Source: Acidobacteriota bacterium
GTDB taxonomy: Bacteria > Acidobacteriota > Blastocatellia > Pyrinomonadales > Pyrinomonadaceae
DNA: 34,843 nucleotides
Direction: 5' to 3'
Assembly: GCA_003222895.1 (NCBI GenBank)
Contig: QHXI01000075.1
Span: 1 to 34,843, forward strand
Shown here piece by piece: positions 16,088 to 24,767 of this stretch (position 1 is the first letter of the stretch; each line of letters begins with the position of its first letter). The translations under genes were made by a program, and so were the position numbers. Below the pieces are notes generated by a model, which was not told where the DNA came from, made no database searches, and saw nothing but the letters and a program-made list of their open reading frames with translations.

Positions 16088-16972
16088 ATGGTTGCACCTT
16101 CTCACCAACTACATCTGCCTCCTCCAATATCTACCGCCATCGAGCGCACAGCGCGGCCGTTTTTAAAGTGGGTTGGGGGCAAGCAACAGCTTCTTGCGCA
16201 GTTCGGCAGACTGTTTCCATCCCGCTTCCGGAGATACTTCGAACCATTCATCGGTGGAGGTGCGGTTTTCTTTCACCTTTGGTCGACGCTGAGGACGCCT
16301 TCGACGGCGTTCCTCTTCGATAACAACCCCGAACTTATCAACGCATACATCGTCGCGCGTGATAAAGTTGAAGAACTCATCAATGTTCTTCGCGTCCATC
16401 AACGGCTTCATTCGAAGTCCTATTACTATGATGTGCGGAGACTCGATCGCGACAATCGTCAGCTCACTGACGTAGAGAGGGCGGCCCGAACGGTGTACCT
16501 AAACCGGACCTGCTATAACGGCCTGTTTCGGGTTAACAGTAAGGGACAGTTCAATGTACCAATGGGTAGCTACGCAAGTCCGCAAATTCTGCTGGAACCA
16601 GTAATTCGTGCAGCGAGCGCGGCATTGCAAAGCGTTGACATCGAAGTCAGAGACTTTCGCAGCATGCCTAAGTTAGCTCGAAGAGGTGACTTCTTCTATT
16701 TTGATCCGCCTTACGACCCGTTAACGCAAACGGCGAGTTTTACCAGCTATACATCCGATAATTTTAACGAACATGACCAACGAGAATTGGCAAAGGTGTT
16801 CGCAGCGTTATCGGCCAAGGGCGCGTACGTGATGTTGAGTAATTCAAAGACTCCCTTGATTCTGAGTTTGTACAAAGAGTTCCGAATCGAGACCGTCCAA
16901 GCCAGGCGCGCTGTTAATTCAGATGCTGCTGGCAGAGGATGCATTGAAGAGGTAGTAGTGCTGAATTACTAG
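16088..16972 (+). CDS. DNA adenine methyltransferase, D12 (Dam/DpnM) class
   Basis: This 294-residue enzyme transfers a methyl group from SAM to adenine N6 in DNA. Visible motifs are FLKWVGGKQQLLAQF near residue 22, the SAM-binding PFIGGGAVFFHL near 51, YLNRTCYNGLFRVNSKGQFN in the middle and the catalytic DPPY in FYFDPPYDPL near 198. The order (FxGxG first, DPPY later) marks the alpha/D12 class. Many members methylate GATC, but the site cannot be read here. I chose the ATG at 16088; a TTG at 16079 is possible. It sits 6 bp upstream of a probable endonuclease gene, forming a compact restriction-modification pair inserted between dapD and the aminotransferase. Codon use looks less GC-rich than the neighbours, which fits transfer. 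Confidence 0.92.
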   Translation: MVAPSHQLHLPPPISTAIERTARPFLKWVGGKQQLLAQFGRLFPSRFRRYFEPFIGGGAVFFHLWSTLRTPSTAFLFDNNPELINAYIVARDKVEELINVLRVHQRLHSKSYYYDVRRLDRDNRQLTDVERAARTVYLNRTCYNGLFRVNSKGQFNVPMGSYASPQILLEPVIRAASAALQSVDIEVRDFRSMPKLARRGDFFYFDPPYDPLTQTASFTSYTSDNFNEHDQRELAKVFAALSAKGAYVMLSNSKTPLILSLYKEFRIETVQARRAVNSDAAGRGCIEEVVVLNY

Positions 16973-16978
16973 TCTGCT

Positions 16979-18127
16979 ATGGCTGGATACATCTTTGGCT
17001 TGGACACGCTCGAATCCCTCGCTCTGTATACTAACAACGGCGCTTACGCGACAAAGCTGTCCGCTCCGACAGCTTCATGGATGGGTCATCACGAGGGGAC
17101 TTTCGCGGATTACGCCACAATGAAAGCTGGCGACAATATTTACTTCTTTATTCAACGAAAGATCTACGGAATCGGAAAGCTAGTGAACGTCGGACCAGAC
17201 TGTAAATATTTCAACTTCCCGAACGCGAGCCTGCCACAGTCGTTCACCACCGCTGAGATTGCCTCGGATGTTCTTTGGGACGAAGGAACCGTTAGTGTAA
17301 ATCAACGATGCGTCTGCTTCTTTGATCCTGATCCATATTTTTTCGCGGCTGGAGTCGATATGGACGACGTTCTGTCTTCCAAACCAGCGGCCTTCAAGAT
17401 GCTGAGAGTATTTTGGAAACTTTCATTCATAAAGTTTGATGATGAAGAGAACCAGGCGTTCCGAGACATTCTCCTCAAACGTAATCAAAGTGTGCTGTCT
17501 GCGGAGGGACAAAGTGGCATTTTCGAGTTTGCACCGTCGCGAGACGCGATTACCGCTCGAATAGATCGGCAGCATAGCTTTCCTAATGGTATCGCAGACG
17601 TCTTAAGAGCGTGCGCCGATGGCGATCGATTGCGTCACGAAATGGCTATTGAGGCCGGAATTATTCACCAACTAGCGCATCGCGACGCGCACACAGGCGC
17701 GACTTGGGGGGAGTGGGACTATCTGTCTCACCAAGTCGTAGCCTCACCTTTCAAACCCGTCGATTACATGGACAAGATGGATTTGTTTGGTTACGCGTAC
17801 GTCCCCGGTTTCAAACCTACTAAATCGCGGTTTCTCGTTTGTGAGATTAAGCGGGAAGGCGCGCAGCCCCAAGACATCGACCAGCTAATGAAATATGTGG
17901 ACTGGGTGACGGATGAGTATTGTCATGGTGATTACTCAATGATTAGAGCGTTCTTCGTCGCTCACGATTTCGCCGACGGTGTAATCGAGCACAAGCAAGT
18001 TGTAGGTGTCCGCAAGTACACGGCAGGTGTTCGCCCTGCAAGATCGCTAGAGTGGAATTCATTGCAACTGCTTCATTACTCCTTCAATAACGCGGCCGGC
18101 CGAATCGAGTTCAGGTTAGCAGGTTGA
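16979..18127 (+). CDS. Probable restriction endonuclease, EVE/PUA-like N-terminus with PD-(D/E)XK-like C-terminus
   Basis: In this 382-residue protein the first ~90 residues (DYATMKAGDNIYFFIQRKIYGIGKLVN) resemble an EVE/PUA-like fold that can sense modified bases. The C-terminal third has a nuclease-like arrangement: DYLSHQ, then an aspartate in DYMDKMDLFGY, then the E-x-K of FLVCEIKREG, then DIDQLMKYVDWV. That is the spacing expected of a PD-(D/E)XK core. It starts 6 bp after the adenine methylase, so it is most likely the cognate endonuclease. An EVE-like reader would instead hint at modification-dependent cleavage; both readings are open. Its TGA overlaps a possible TTG start of the aminotransferase gene, so the module is tightly packed. 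Family not confirmed. Confidence 0.72.
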   Translation: MAGYIFGLDTLESLALYTNNGAYATKLSAPTASWMGHHEGTFADYATMKAGDNIYFFIQRKIYGIGKLVNVGPDCKYFNFPNASLPQSFTTAEIASDVLWDEGTVSVNQRCVCFFDPDPYFFAAGVDMDDVLSSKPAAFKMLRVFWKLSFIKFDDEENQAFRDILLKRNQSVLSAEGQSGIFEFAPSRDAITARIDRQHSFPNGIADVLRACADGDRLRHEMAIEAGIIHQLAHRDAHTGATWGEWDYLSHQVVASPFKPVDYMDKMDLFGYAYVPGFKPTKSRFLVCEIKREGAQPQDIDQLMKYVDWVTDEYCHGDYSMIRAFFVAHDFADGVIEHKQVVGVRKYTAGVRPARSLEWNSLQLLHYSFNNAAGRIEFRLAG

Positions 18128-18129
18128 TC

Positions 18130-19284
18130 GTGACGACAACTCCTTTCCAACCACCACCATTTCTTCGCGGCATCGAGAAGAGCATGATCCGACAAATTTC
18201 GGATCGCGCGAAGCCGGGCAGCATCAGCCTCGGCCTCGGTGAGCCTGATCTGCCGACGCCTGAAGTGATCGTGCGCGAAGCCGTGCGCGTGATTCAAGAA
18301 GAGAAAAGTGGCTACACTTTGCAAGCGGGAATTCCGGCGCTGCGTGAAAAGATTGCCGGCGACTATCCGCACATGAACTTAAATCTCGAGCAAATCATCG
18401 TCACCGCCGGCTCGCAGGAGGCCCTGTACTTGATTATGCGCACGCTGGTCGAAGAAGGCGATGAAGTGCTGCTGCCGAACCCGGGTTTCATTCCTTACAC
18501 AATGATGACGCGGATGCTCGGCGGCCGCGCAGTCACGTATCGTCTGCCGGCGAAAGATGATTTCGGTTTTGATCTCGCGGACTTCAAGAGCAAGTTATCG
18601 GCGCGCACGAAGGTAGTCATCTGCATCAGCCCGTCGAATCCCACAGGACGCGTGTTGACGAACGATGATTTGCGCGGAATCGCCAAAGCAGTTGAAGAGA
18701 GCGGCTCAGGCGCTTTCATTATCAGCGACGAGATTTATCGCGAGCTTTACTACACCGCGGAACGTCCTGCTTCGCTCTCGGAATTTTATCCGCGCGCGAT
18801 CGTCGTGAGCGGTCTGTCAAAATCGATGCGCATGACCGGTTGGAGAATTGGTTGGCTAGCCGGCGATGCTGAAGTAATCAAGGCCGCCCTCGTGCTGCAT
18901 GGATACACGGTGACTTGCGCTTCGAGTATTTCGCAGAAAGCGGCGCTCGCGGCCTGGACTGATGAAGCGGCTGCAGCGCGCGAAGAATATCGCGCGATCT
19001 TTCATCGACGGCGCGATCATCTGCTCGGTTTGTTGCGTAGTGAATTGGGCCTGCGGTGCGTGACGCCTGAGGGCGCGTTTTATACGATGGTGGATGTGAG
19101 TAAGTTCGGCGACGAAATGAAAGTTGCCGAAGCAGGATTAGAGCAGGGCGTGGTTACGATTCCGGCCGCCGCGTTTGGCGATGAGAGTCGGGGCTATCTG
19201 CGCATTTCGTTCTGTGCCGATGAAGAAAGATTGAGTGAAGGTGTCAGTCGATTGAGCCGCGCGCTTGAAACGCTGAAACATTAG
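18130..19284 (+). CDS. Class I/II PLP aminotransferase, probable succinyl-diaminopimelate aminotransferase
   Basis: This PLP-dependent transaminase has about 384 residues from the GTG at 18130; a TTG at 18124 overlapping the upstream stop is an alternative. Motifs: SISLGLGEPDLPTPEVI near residue 30, ITAGSQEALYLIM for PLP phosphate binding, ISPSNPTGRVL with the conserved asparagine, ISDEIYRELYY with the PLP-pairing aspartate, and VVSGLSKSMRMTGWRIGW with the Schiff-base lysine. YLRISFCADEERL ends the protein. Together with DapD and a DapE-like deacylase it probably serves as DapC, converting N-succinyl-2-amino-6-oxopimelate and glutamate to succinyl-DAP. Sequence alone cannot exclude a general aspartate or aromatic aminotransferase. 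Confidence 0.85.
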   Translation: MTTTPFQPPPFLRGIEKSMIRQISDRAKPGSISLGLGEPDLPTPEVIVREAVRVIQEEKSGYTLQAGIPALREKIAGDYPHMNLNLEQIIVTAGSQEALYLIMRTLVEEGDEVLLPNPGFIPYTMMTRMLGGRAVTYRLPAKDDFGFDLADFKSKLSARTKVVICISPSNPTGRVLTNDDLRGIAKAVEESGSGAFIISDEIYRELYYTAERPASLSEFYPRAIVVSGLSKSMRMTGWRIGWLAGDAEVIKAALVLHGYTVTCASSISQKAALAAWTDEAAAAREEYRAIFHRRRDHLLGLLRSELGLRCVTPEGAFYTMVDVSKFGDEMKVAEAGLEQGVVTIPAAAFGDESRGYLRISFCADEERLSEGVSRLSRALETLKH

Positions 19285-19441
19285 CCACAGAGGGCGAGGA
19301 AGGCAAGGAGAATCCGCCACAAAAAAGCACAAAAGGCACAGAACGGAAAGGCTGGTTTGATGTGTTTTTCTTCTAGTGTTTTTTTGTGCCTTCTTGCGGC
19401 CAAAAAATTCTTCCTCTGTGTTTCCTCGGTGTCCTCTGTGG
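19285..19441. repeat. Imperfect inverted repeat with CCACAGAGG ends
   Basis: The gap between the aminotransferase and asd begins with CCACAGAGG and ends with CCTCTGTGG. Inside are partly complementary AAAAAGCACAAAAGGCAC-type and TTTTTTTGTGCC-type stretches. It could fold into a long imperfect stem-loop. Such ends are common in dispersed repeats of environmental genomes. No gene is supported here. Confidence 0.55.
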
Positions 19442-19454
19442 TTAAATAATCTCA

Positions 19455-20504
19455 ATGGAAAAGTTTCGCGTAGGCATTCTCGGTGCGACCGGCGTTGTCG
19501 GGCAGCGCTTCATTCAACTGCTCGAGAATCACCCGCAGTTTGAAGTTGCCGCGCTTGCGGCTTCCGATCGTTCGCAGGGTAAGACTTATTCGCAAGCTTG
19601 CACGTGGCGTCTGCCCGGAGATATGCCTGAGCAAGTCAGACAGATCGTGGTTCAGCCTCCCGCGCCGCCGCTCGATTGCGATTTCGTCTTCTCCAGCCTG
19701 CCCACCGACGTCGCGAAAGCGGCTGAAGAAAATTTTGCGCGCGCGGGTTATCCGGTGATCAGCAATTCGTCGCCGCATCGAATGGGCTCGGATGTTCCTT
19801 TATTGATTCCGGAAGTGAACCCGGAGCACCTCGCGCTGATTGATGTGCAGCGAAAGAATCGCGGTTACGATCGCGGCTTCATCGTGACGAATCCCAACTG
19901 TTCGGCGATCGTAATTGTCATGGCGCTCGCGCCGCTGCATGCAAAGTTGGGCATCGAGTCATGCGTCGTCACGACGATGCAAGCGCTTTCCGGCGCGGGA
20001 TATCCGGGAGTGGCCTCGCTCGACGCCACGGACAACGTGATTCCATTTATTGGCGGTGAGGAAGAGAAGATCGAAGCTGAGACTTTGAAGTTGCTGGGTC
20101 GAATCCGCGGTAGTGTCATTGACGAGCCGGCGATGACCGTTAGCGCACAATGCAATCGCGTCAATGTAAGCGACGGGCACATGGCATCGATTCGCGTCAA
20201 ACTCTCTCAGCCGGCCAAGCTCGATCAACTTCGCGAAGCGCTTGCTTCCTTCACGGCCGAGCCGCAGCAGTTGAAACTTCATTCAGCGCCTGAAAAGCCA
20301 ATCATTGTAAGAAACGAAAATGATCGGCCACAGCCGCGTCTGGATCGCGATGCCGGAAATGGAATGAGCGTCACTGTCGGCCGCATCATGGCGGACAACG
20401 TTCTCGATTACCGCTTCGTAGCGCTTGGCCATAACACGATTCGCGGCGCGGCAGGCGCAGCGATCTTGAATGCTGAATTGTTAATCGCGATGAATAAGTT
20501 GTAA
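19455..20504 (+). CDS. asd: Aspartate-semialdehyde dehydrogenase
   Basis: It reduces aspartyl phosphate to aspartate semialdehyde with NADPH, supplying DapA. The 349-residue protein begins FRVGILGATGVVGQRFIQLL (dinucleotide binding). It carries FVFSSLPTDVAKAAEENFA, the catalytic cysteine in TNPNCSAIVIVMAL near residue 148, LSGAGYPGV and the histidine in SDGHMASIRVKL. The final block VGRIMADNVLDYRFVALGHNTIRGAAGAAI is characteristic. The sequence style is the archaeal/fungal-type Asd subfamily rather than the E. coli type. It is the last lysine-pathway gene in the window, in the same direction as the others but separated from the aminotransferase by 170 bp of repeat. Confidence 0.95.
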   Translation: MEKFRVGILGATGVVGQRFIQLLENHPQFEVAALAASDRSQGKTYSQACTWRLPGDMPEQVRQIVVQPPAPPLDCDFVFSSLPTDVAKAAEENFARAGYPVISNSSPHRMGSDVPLLIPEVNPEHLALIDVQRKNRGYDRGFIVTNPNCSAIVIVMALAPLHAKLGIESCVVTTMQALSGAGYPGVASLDATDNVIPFIGGEEEKIEAETLKLLGRIRGSVIDEPAMTVSAQCNRVNVSDGHMASIRVKLSQPAKLDQLREALASFTAEPQQLKLHSAPEKPIIVRNENDRPQPRLDRDAGNGMSVTVGRIMADNVLDYRFVALGHNTIRGAAGAAILNAELLIAMNKL

Positions 20505-20541
20505 CGAACCGCTTTGGCGAATAAGGACAGCAAATCTCGTC

Positions 20542-21000
20542 ATGCCCTCGGTCGCCCTCATCTGCACTGCGAATAGATGTAGAAGTGTGATGGCTCACGC
20601 GATTTTCGTTGACGAGGCCAGGAAAAGATCTCTTCCCATTACGATCTATTCAGCCGGGGTAATTGATTTTTCAGATCAGCCGCCGCTAAGCGAGACCGCA
20701 AGCATTTGTCTGCAACACAACACGCCGCCTCAAAAGGAAAAGCCTACCTGGGTTGGTCAGCTTCCACTCGATTCGATTGACCGATTCCTGGTGATGGAGC
20801 AGGAGCACGCCGACGCGTTGATAAGCGAGTTCGGAATCTCACCGGACCGCATCAGTCTGCTGGGAAGTTTCGATCCGCACCACCGTGGCGCGGAGATCGC
20901 CGATCCTTTCTTTAGTTATAGCGCGCTGGTCTACGAACAGTCTTATAAGCTGATCCGCGACTGCATCCGTGGCTATCTCGACAATACCGCCGATCTCTAA
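20542..21000 (+). CDS. Low-molecular-weight protein tyrosine phosphatase
   Basis: This 152-residue cytosolic phosphatase carries the P-loop ICTANRCRS (C-x5-R) directly after the N-terminus, ITIYSAGVIDF, and the general-acid aspartate in EIADPFF near residue 124. In bacteria this family dephosphorylates tyrosine autokinases controlling polysaccharide export, or arginine/tyrosine-phosphorylated proteins. The nearby glycan genes make the first role attractive, but no BY-kinase is present in the window. It lies 37 bp after asd in the same direction, so it may be cotranscribed. Confidence 0.88.
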   Translation: MPSVALICTANRCRSVMAHAIFVDEARKRSLPITIYSAGVIDFSDQPPLSETASICLQHNTPPQKEKPTWVGQLPLDSIDRFLVMEQEHADALISEFGISPDRISLLGSFDPHHRGAEIADPFFSYSALVYEQSYKLIRDCIRGYLDNTADL

Positions 21001-21008
21001 GTGGTTTT

Positions 21009-21653
21009 TTATTCCGCAGGTGACGTTACGACCCAATCGGTAATCGCGCGCTTCAACCCATCCAACTGATCATCAAAGAAATGTCCGGCGCCTTTGATGA
21101 CCCGCAACTCGGTGGGGGCATTCTCAGAAACGCGCGCAACTAACTCGCGCAGTCCGTCAACATTGCCATACTCATCGTGTTCGCCGTGCACGAACAAGAT
21201 TGGTTTGCGGCAGGATTCGAGAAAGCTGAAGTCATATTTGTCGACCGGCGTGCCGATGCTGATCAGGCGCTTCACTCGATCGTCATCGATGCCGACTTCC
21301 AAACCAACCCGCGCGCCAAACGAAAACCCGCACAGAGTGATTTCCTGGCTCGGATAATTCTCACTCAGATAATCCAATCCCGCACGCGCATCGTCTCGTT
21401 CGCCGTAGCCTTCATCGTGCGTGCCCGTGCTTTGCCCGACGCCGCGAAAGTTAATCCGCAACGTCGCCAAACCCGCGTCGTTCAAAGCCGCGGCCGCGCG
21501 GAACACGACCTTGTTGTGCATCGTGCCACCTCCGCGCGGATGCGGATGCAAGACGAGCGCGACGCCACGAAGCGGCTCGGCCCGCGGAGTCTTAAGAATT
21601 GCCTCCAGGCGTCCGTGCGACACCGGAACAAATAGATTTCCTGTTGGGTACAT
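21009..21653 (-). CDS. Alpha/beta hydrolase, dienelactone-hydrolase-like
   Basis: This 214-residue hydrolase shows an HPHPRGGGTMHNKVV block near residue 36, INFRGVGQSTGTHDEG, the nucleophile elbow GFSFGAR near residue 108 (serine), an aspartate in FVHGEHDEYG and the histidine in GAGHFFDDQ, completing a catalytic triad. No signal peptide is seen. The family cleaves ester bonds of diverse substrates; the natural substrate is unknown. It converges with the phosphatase gene (8 bp between the ends) and diverges from the hybrid kinase, with 114 bp between the two starts. Confidence 0.88.
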   Translation of the reverse strand: MYPTGNLFVPVSHGRLEAILKTPRAEPLRGVALVLHPHPRGGGTMHNKVVFRAAAALNDAGLATLRINFRGVGQSTGTHDEGYGERDDARAGLDYLSENYPSQEITLCGFSFGARVGLEVGIDDDRVKRLISIGTPVDKYDFSFLESCRKPILFVHGEHDEYGNVDGLRELVARVSENAPTELRVIKGAGHFFDDQLDGLKRAITDWVVTSPAE

Positions 21654-21767
21654 CGGATTCCGATTTTGGATTTCAGACTTGTGATTGTCAAAATTCAGTT
21701 AAGATCCAGCGTGTTGACTGCCGCTTCGAAAAAGGATTAGCTTTCCGATTCGAGTACGCGACGCATT

Positions 21768-24764
21768 ATGAGTTTAGACGATCAATCGACAGCCCTGCCA
21801 AAAGTTTCGCGGGTCATTGCTGAGACGGCCTCGGACGCCATCATCACCATCGACGTCGAAAGCACGATTCTGTTTGCGAACCATGCCGCTGAAAGAATTT
21901 TCGGTTATTCGCGGGATGAACTGATTGGGCAATCACTCACCATGATCATGCCGGAATATCTGCGGCATATTCACCGCGCGGGGTTGGGACGCTATCTCGC
22001 GACCGGCGAGCGCCACATGGCGTGGGAAGGCGTGCAACTTCCCGGCCTGCGCAAAGACGGGACCGAAGTGCCGCTCGAGCTTTCGTTCGCTGAATTCACT
22101 GAGAATGGGAAGCATTTTTTTACCGGCATTGCGCGCGACATAACCGAGCGAAAGTTGGCGCAGGAAGCTCTGAAACAAAGCGAAGAACATCTAAGGTCTC
22201 TAATTGAAAATGCCACCGACATCGTGACGGTGCTGAATCGTGAAGGCAATCGCGTCTATGTCAGTCCTTCCGTCGAGCGCTCGCTCGGTTATCGCCCGGA
22301 AGAATTGATTGGAAAAAATCCTTTTGAATTGGTCCATCCCGACGACGCGCAGGAACTGCGCGAACTGTTCACCTCCGGCATCAGCCAACCGGGCTTCATT
22401 GTCTCAAAAGAATTTCGCATTAGACACAAGGACGGCAGTTGGTACATCCACGAAGCGACCGCCCACAATCTGCTCGACGATCCGGCGGTGGCCGGGATAG
22501 TCATAAACTCGCGGGACGTTACCAATCGTAAGCGTCTCGAACGGCGGCTGATTGTGCAAAACGTGGCCGCCCGAATTCTGACGTCGGCCGATTCGCTGGC
22601 GGCCGCTGCGCCGGCATTGTTACAAGACGTCTGCGAAAGTTTAGGTTGGGACCTGGGACAATTTTGGATCGTCGATCGCGAAGCCAACCTCTTGCGTTGG
22701 CTGGCATCATGGAGCGTCCCTTCACTTGAAGCCGCCGAGTTCGAAGAAGCGAGTCGCAGTCGATCGTACGGTCCCGGCGTGGGTTTGCCGGGGAGCATTT
22801 GGGAAGAGGGCGCGGCGCGTTGGATAAGTGATTTGGAGACGATTGAGAACTTTCCGCGTGCTGCCTGCGCTGCCGAAGTTGGATTGCGATCCGCATTCGG
22901 CTTTCCGGTCAAATTGGGAAATGAAATCTCCGGGGTGATGGAATTCTTCACCCGGGCACGTCAGGTCGAAGATCCAACTTTGCTTGAAGTGATGGGGGCC
23001 ATCGGGAATCAAGTCGGCCAATTTGTGGAAAGAATGCACGTGGAAGAAGAACGCGGGAGCCTGTTCGAGCGCGAACAACGCGCACGGCTGGAACTTGAAG
23101 CCACCATGAATCGAATGCGCCAAGTCCAGATCGTGACTGAAGTCGCGCTGGCGCATCTTTCGCTCGATAAGTTACTCGCAGAATTAATTGATCGCGTGCG
23201 CGAGACGATGGACGTCGACACGGTGGTGATTCTGCTGATGGAAGACGACGATCATTTGGTGGCGTGGGCGGCGAAGGGGCTCGAACTCGATCTGAAAATT
23301 CGCGTCCCCATGGGCGCGGGCTTCGCCGGCCGAGTGGCGCAACAGAAAGCGCCAATGGTGATCGATGACATCGATCAGGCTGATCTGTACACGCCGTTCC
23401 TGCGTGAACACGGCGTGAAGTCTTTGGTCGGAGTGCCGCTGCTAATCGAAGGAAGAGCGATTGGAGTAATTCATGTCGGGCGCATGGAACGACGCCCGTT
23501 CACAGAAGACGATACGCGTCTGTTGGAATTGGTCGCGTTCCGCGTCTCACTGGCAATCGACAACGCACGATTGTTCGAAGAAGAACGCGCGGCCCGACGC
23601 GAAGCCGAATCGGCCAGCCGCGCCAAGGATGAATTTCTCACGACCATTTCTCACGAGTTGCGAACACCGCTGACACCAATCATCGGTTGGATCCACATGA
23701 TTCGGAACGACCTTTTGCCGCAGACTGAAACGACGCATGGCCTGGAAGTGATCGACAAGAACTCTCAATCACTGAAGCGGCTGATCAATGACCTGCTCGA
23801 CATGTCCGCGATTCTCAGCGGCAAGATGCGCATGGAAGAAACACCCGTGCCGCTGGCCGACGCGGTTCGCGAAGCTGTCGAGGCGGTGCGCACTCTGGCC
23901 GCGGCGCGTGAAGTCACTTTGCAATTCAATACAAAGGACTGCGACAACGAATCTGTCACCGGCGATCGCACGCGATTGATTCAGGTGTTCGGAAACTTGC
24001 TGGACAATGCAATCAAGTTTTCGGCGCCGCGCGGTGTCGTCCAAGTAACTTGCGAATCAAGCGGCGACAACGCAATCGTCAGCATCGAAGATGCCGGCCG
24101 GGGAATAGCGCCCGAGTTTCTACCTTTTGTGTTCGATCGTTTTCGCCAGGAAGATGGATCAAAGACCAGAAGCCATGGCGGTCTGGGGCTGGGCTTGGCA
24201 TTGGTGAAGAGTTTTGTGGAAGCGCACAAAGGGACCATCGAAGCTGAGAGCGCGGGCCAGAGTCAGGGCAGCCGCTTCACAATTCATTTGCCTTTGCGGA
24301 AAGATGCCGGCGCTTCGACGGCGAGAGAGGGCCCGGCTCGTGAGCCGGTGACGGCGCGCGGGCGGGCGCATCTAATGATCATCGAAGACGATCCGGATAC
24401 GTTGGAGATGCTAAGCGCCACCTTGAAGACGAAAGGTTTTCGCGTCACCGCTTTCGATTCGGCAGCAGAAACTCTGAGAAGCGCACCGCAGGACGCAGTC
24501 GATTTGATTATCTCCGACATTGGAATGCCGGAGCTCGATGGTTTTGAAATGATCAAGCAACTGCGCGCGCTCCCGAATTACGAAACGGTTCCGGCGATCG
24601 CGCTATCCGGTTATGCTTCGCCAAAGGACGTCAAGGCAGCGCTGGCGTCGGGATTCGATGCGCACGTTTCGAAGCCAGTCGATCCCTCAGAGTTGACCGC
24701 GATCGTAGCCAAGCTGTTGAAGAAAGCTGCGCGGAGCGAACGCGAAACGCCGGTCAAATCATGA
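21768..24764 (+). CDS. Soluble hybrid histidine kinase, PAS-PAS-GAF-GAF-HisKA-HATPase-REC
   Basis: This 998-residue signal transducer has no membrane segment. Domains in order: PAS about 13-125 (FANHAAERIFGYSRDELIG), PAS about 140-255 (VYVSPSVERSLGYRPEELIG), GAF about 265-415 and GAF about 440-600 (VRETMDVDTVVILLMEDDD, VPMGAGFAGRVAQQ). The dimerisation domain has the phospho-accepting histidine in TTISHELRTPLTPIIGW at about 628. The ATPase carries VFGNLLDNAIKFS, DAGRGIAPEF and GGLGLGLALVKSF. The receiver starts at about 868 with IIEDDPDTLEM and has the phosphorylated aspartate in ISDIGMPELDG at about 917. It probably senses a cytoplasmic cue such as redox state or a small ligand. No output regulator is adjacent. 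Confidence 0.93.
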   Translation: MSLDDQSTALPKVSRVIAETASDAIITIDVESTILFANHAAERIFGYSRDELIGQSLTMIMPEYLRHIHRAGLGRYLATGERHMAWEGVQLPGLRKDGTEVPLELSFAEFTENGKHFFTGIARDITERKLAQEALKQSEEHLRSLIENATDIVTVLNREGNRVYVSPSVERSLGYRPEELIGKNPFELVHPDDAQELRELFTSGISQPGFIVSKEFRIRHKDGSWYIHEATAHNLLDDPAVAGIVINSRDVTNRKRLERRLIVQNVAARILTSADSLAAAAPALLQDVCESLGWDLGQFWIVDREANLLRWLASWSVPSLEAAEFEEASRSRSYGPGVGLPGSIWEEGAARWISDLETIENFPRAACAAEVGLRSAFGFPVKLGNEISGVMEFFTRARQVEDPTLLEVMGAIGNQVGQFVERMHVEEERGSLFEREQRARLELEATMNRMRQVQIVTEVALAHLSLDKLLAELIDRVRETMDVDTVVILLMEDDDHLVAWAAKGLELDLKIRVPMGAGFAGRVAQQKAPMVIDDIDQADLYTPFLREHGVKSLVGVPLLIEGRAIGVIHVGRMERRPFTEDDTRLLELVAFRVSLAIDNARLFEEERAARREAESASRAKDEFLTTISHELRTPLTPIIGWIHMIRNDLLPQTETTHGLEVIDKNSQSLKRLINDLLDMSAILSGKMRMEETPVPLADAVREAVEAVRTLAAAREVTLQFNTKDCDNESVTGDRTRLIQVFGNLLDNAIKFSAPRGVVQVTCESSGDNAIVSIEDAGRGIAPEFLPFVFDRFRQEDGSKTRSHGGLGLGLALVKSFVEAHKGTIEAESAGQSQGSRFTIHLPLRKDAGASTAREGPAREPVTARGRAHLMIIEDDPDTLEMLSATLKTKGFRVTAFDSAAETLRSAPQDAVDLIISDIGMPELDGFEMIKQLRALPNYETVPAIALSGYASPKDVKAALASGFDAHVSKPVDPSELTAIVAKLLKKAARSERETPVKS

Positions 24765-24767
24765 AGT

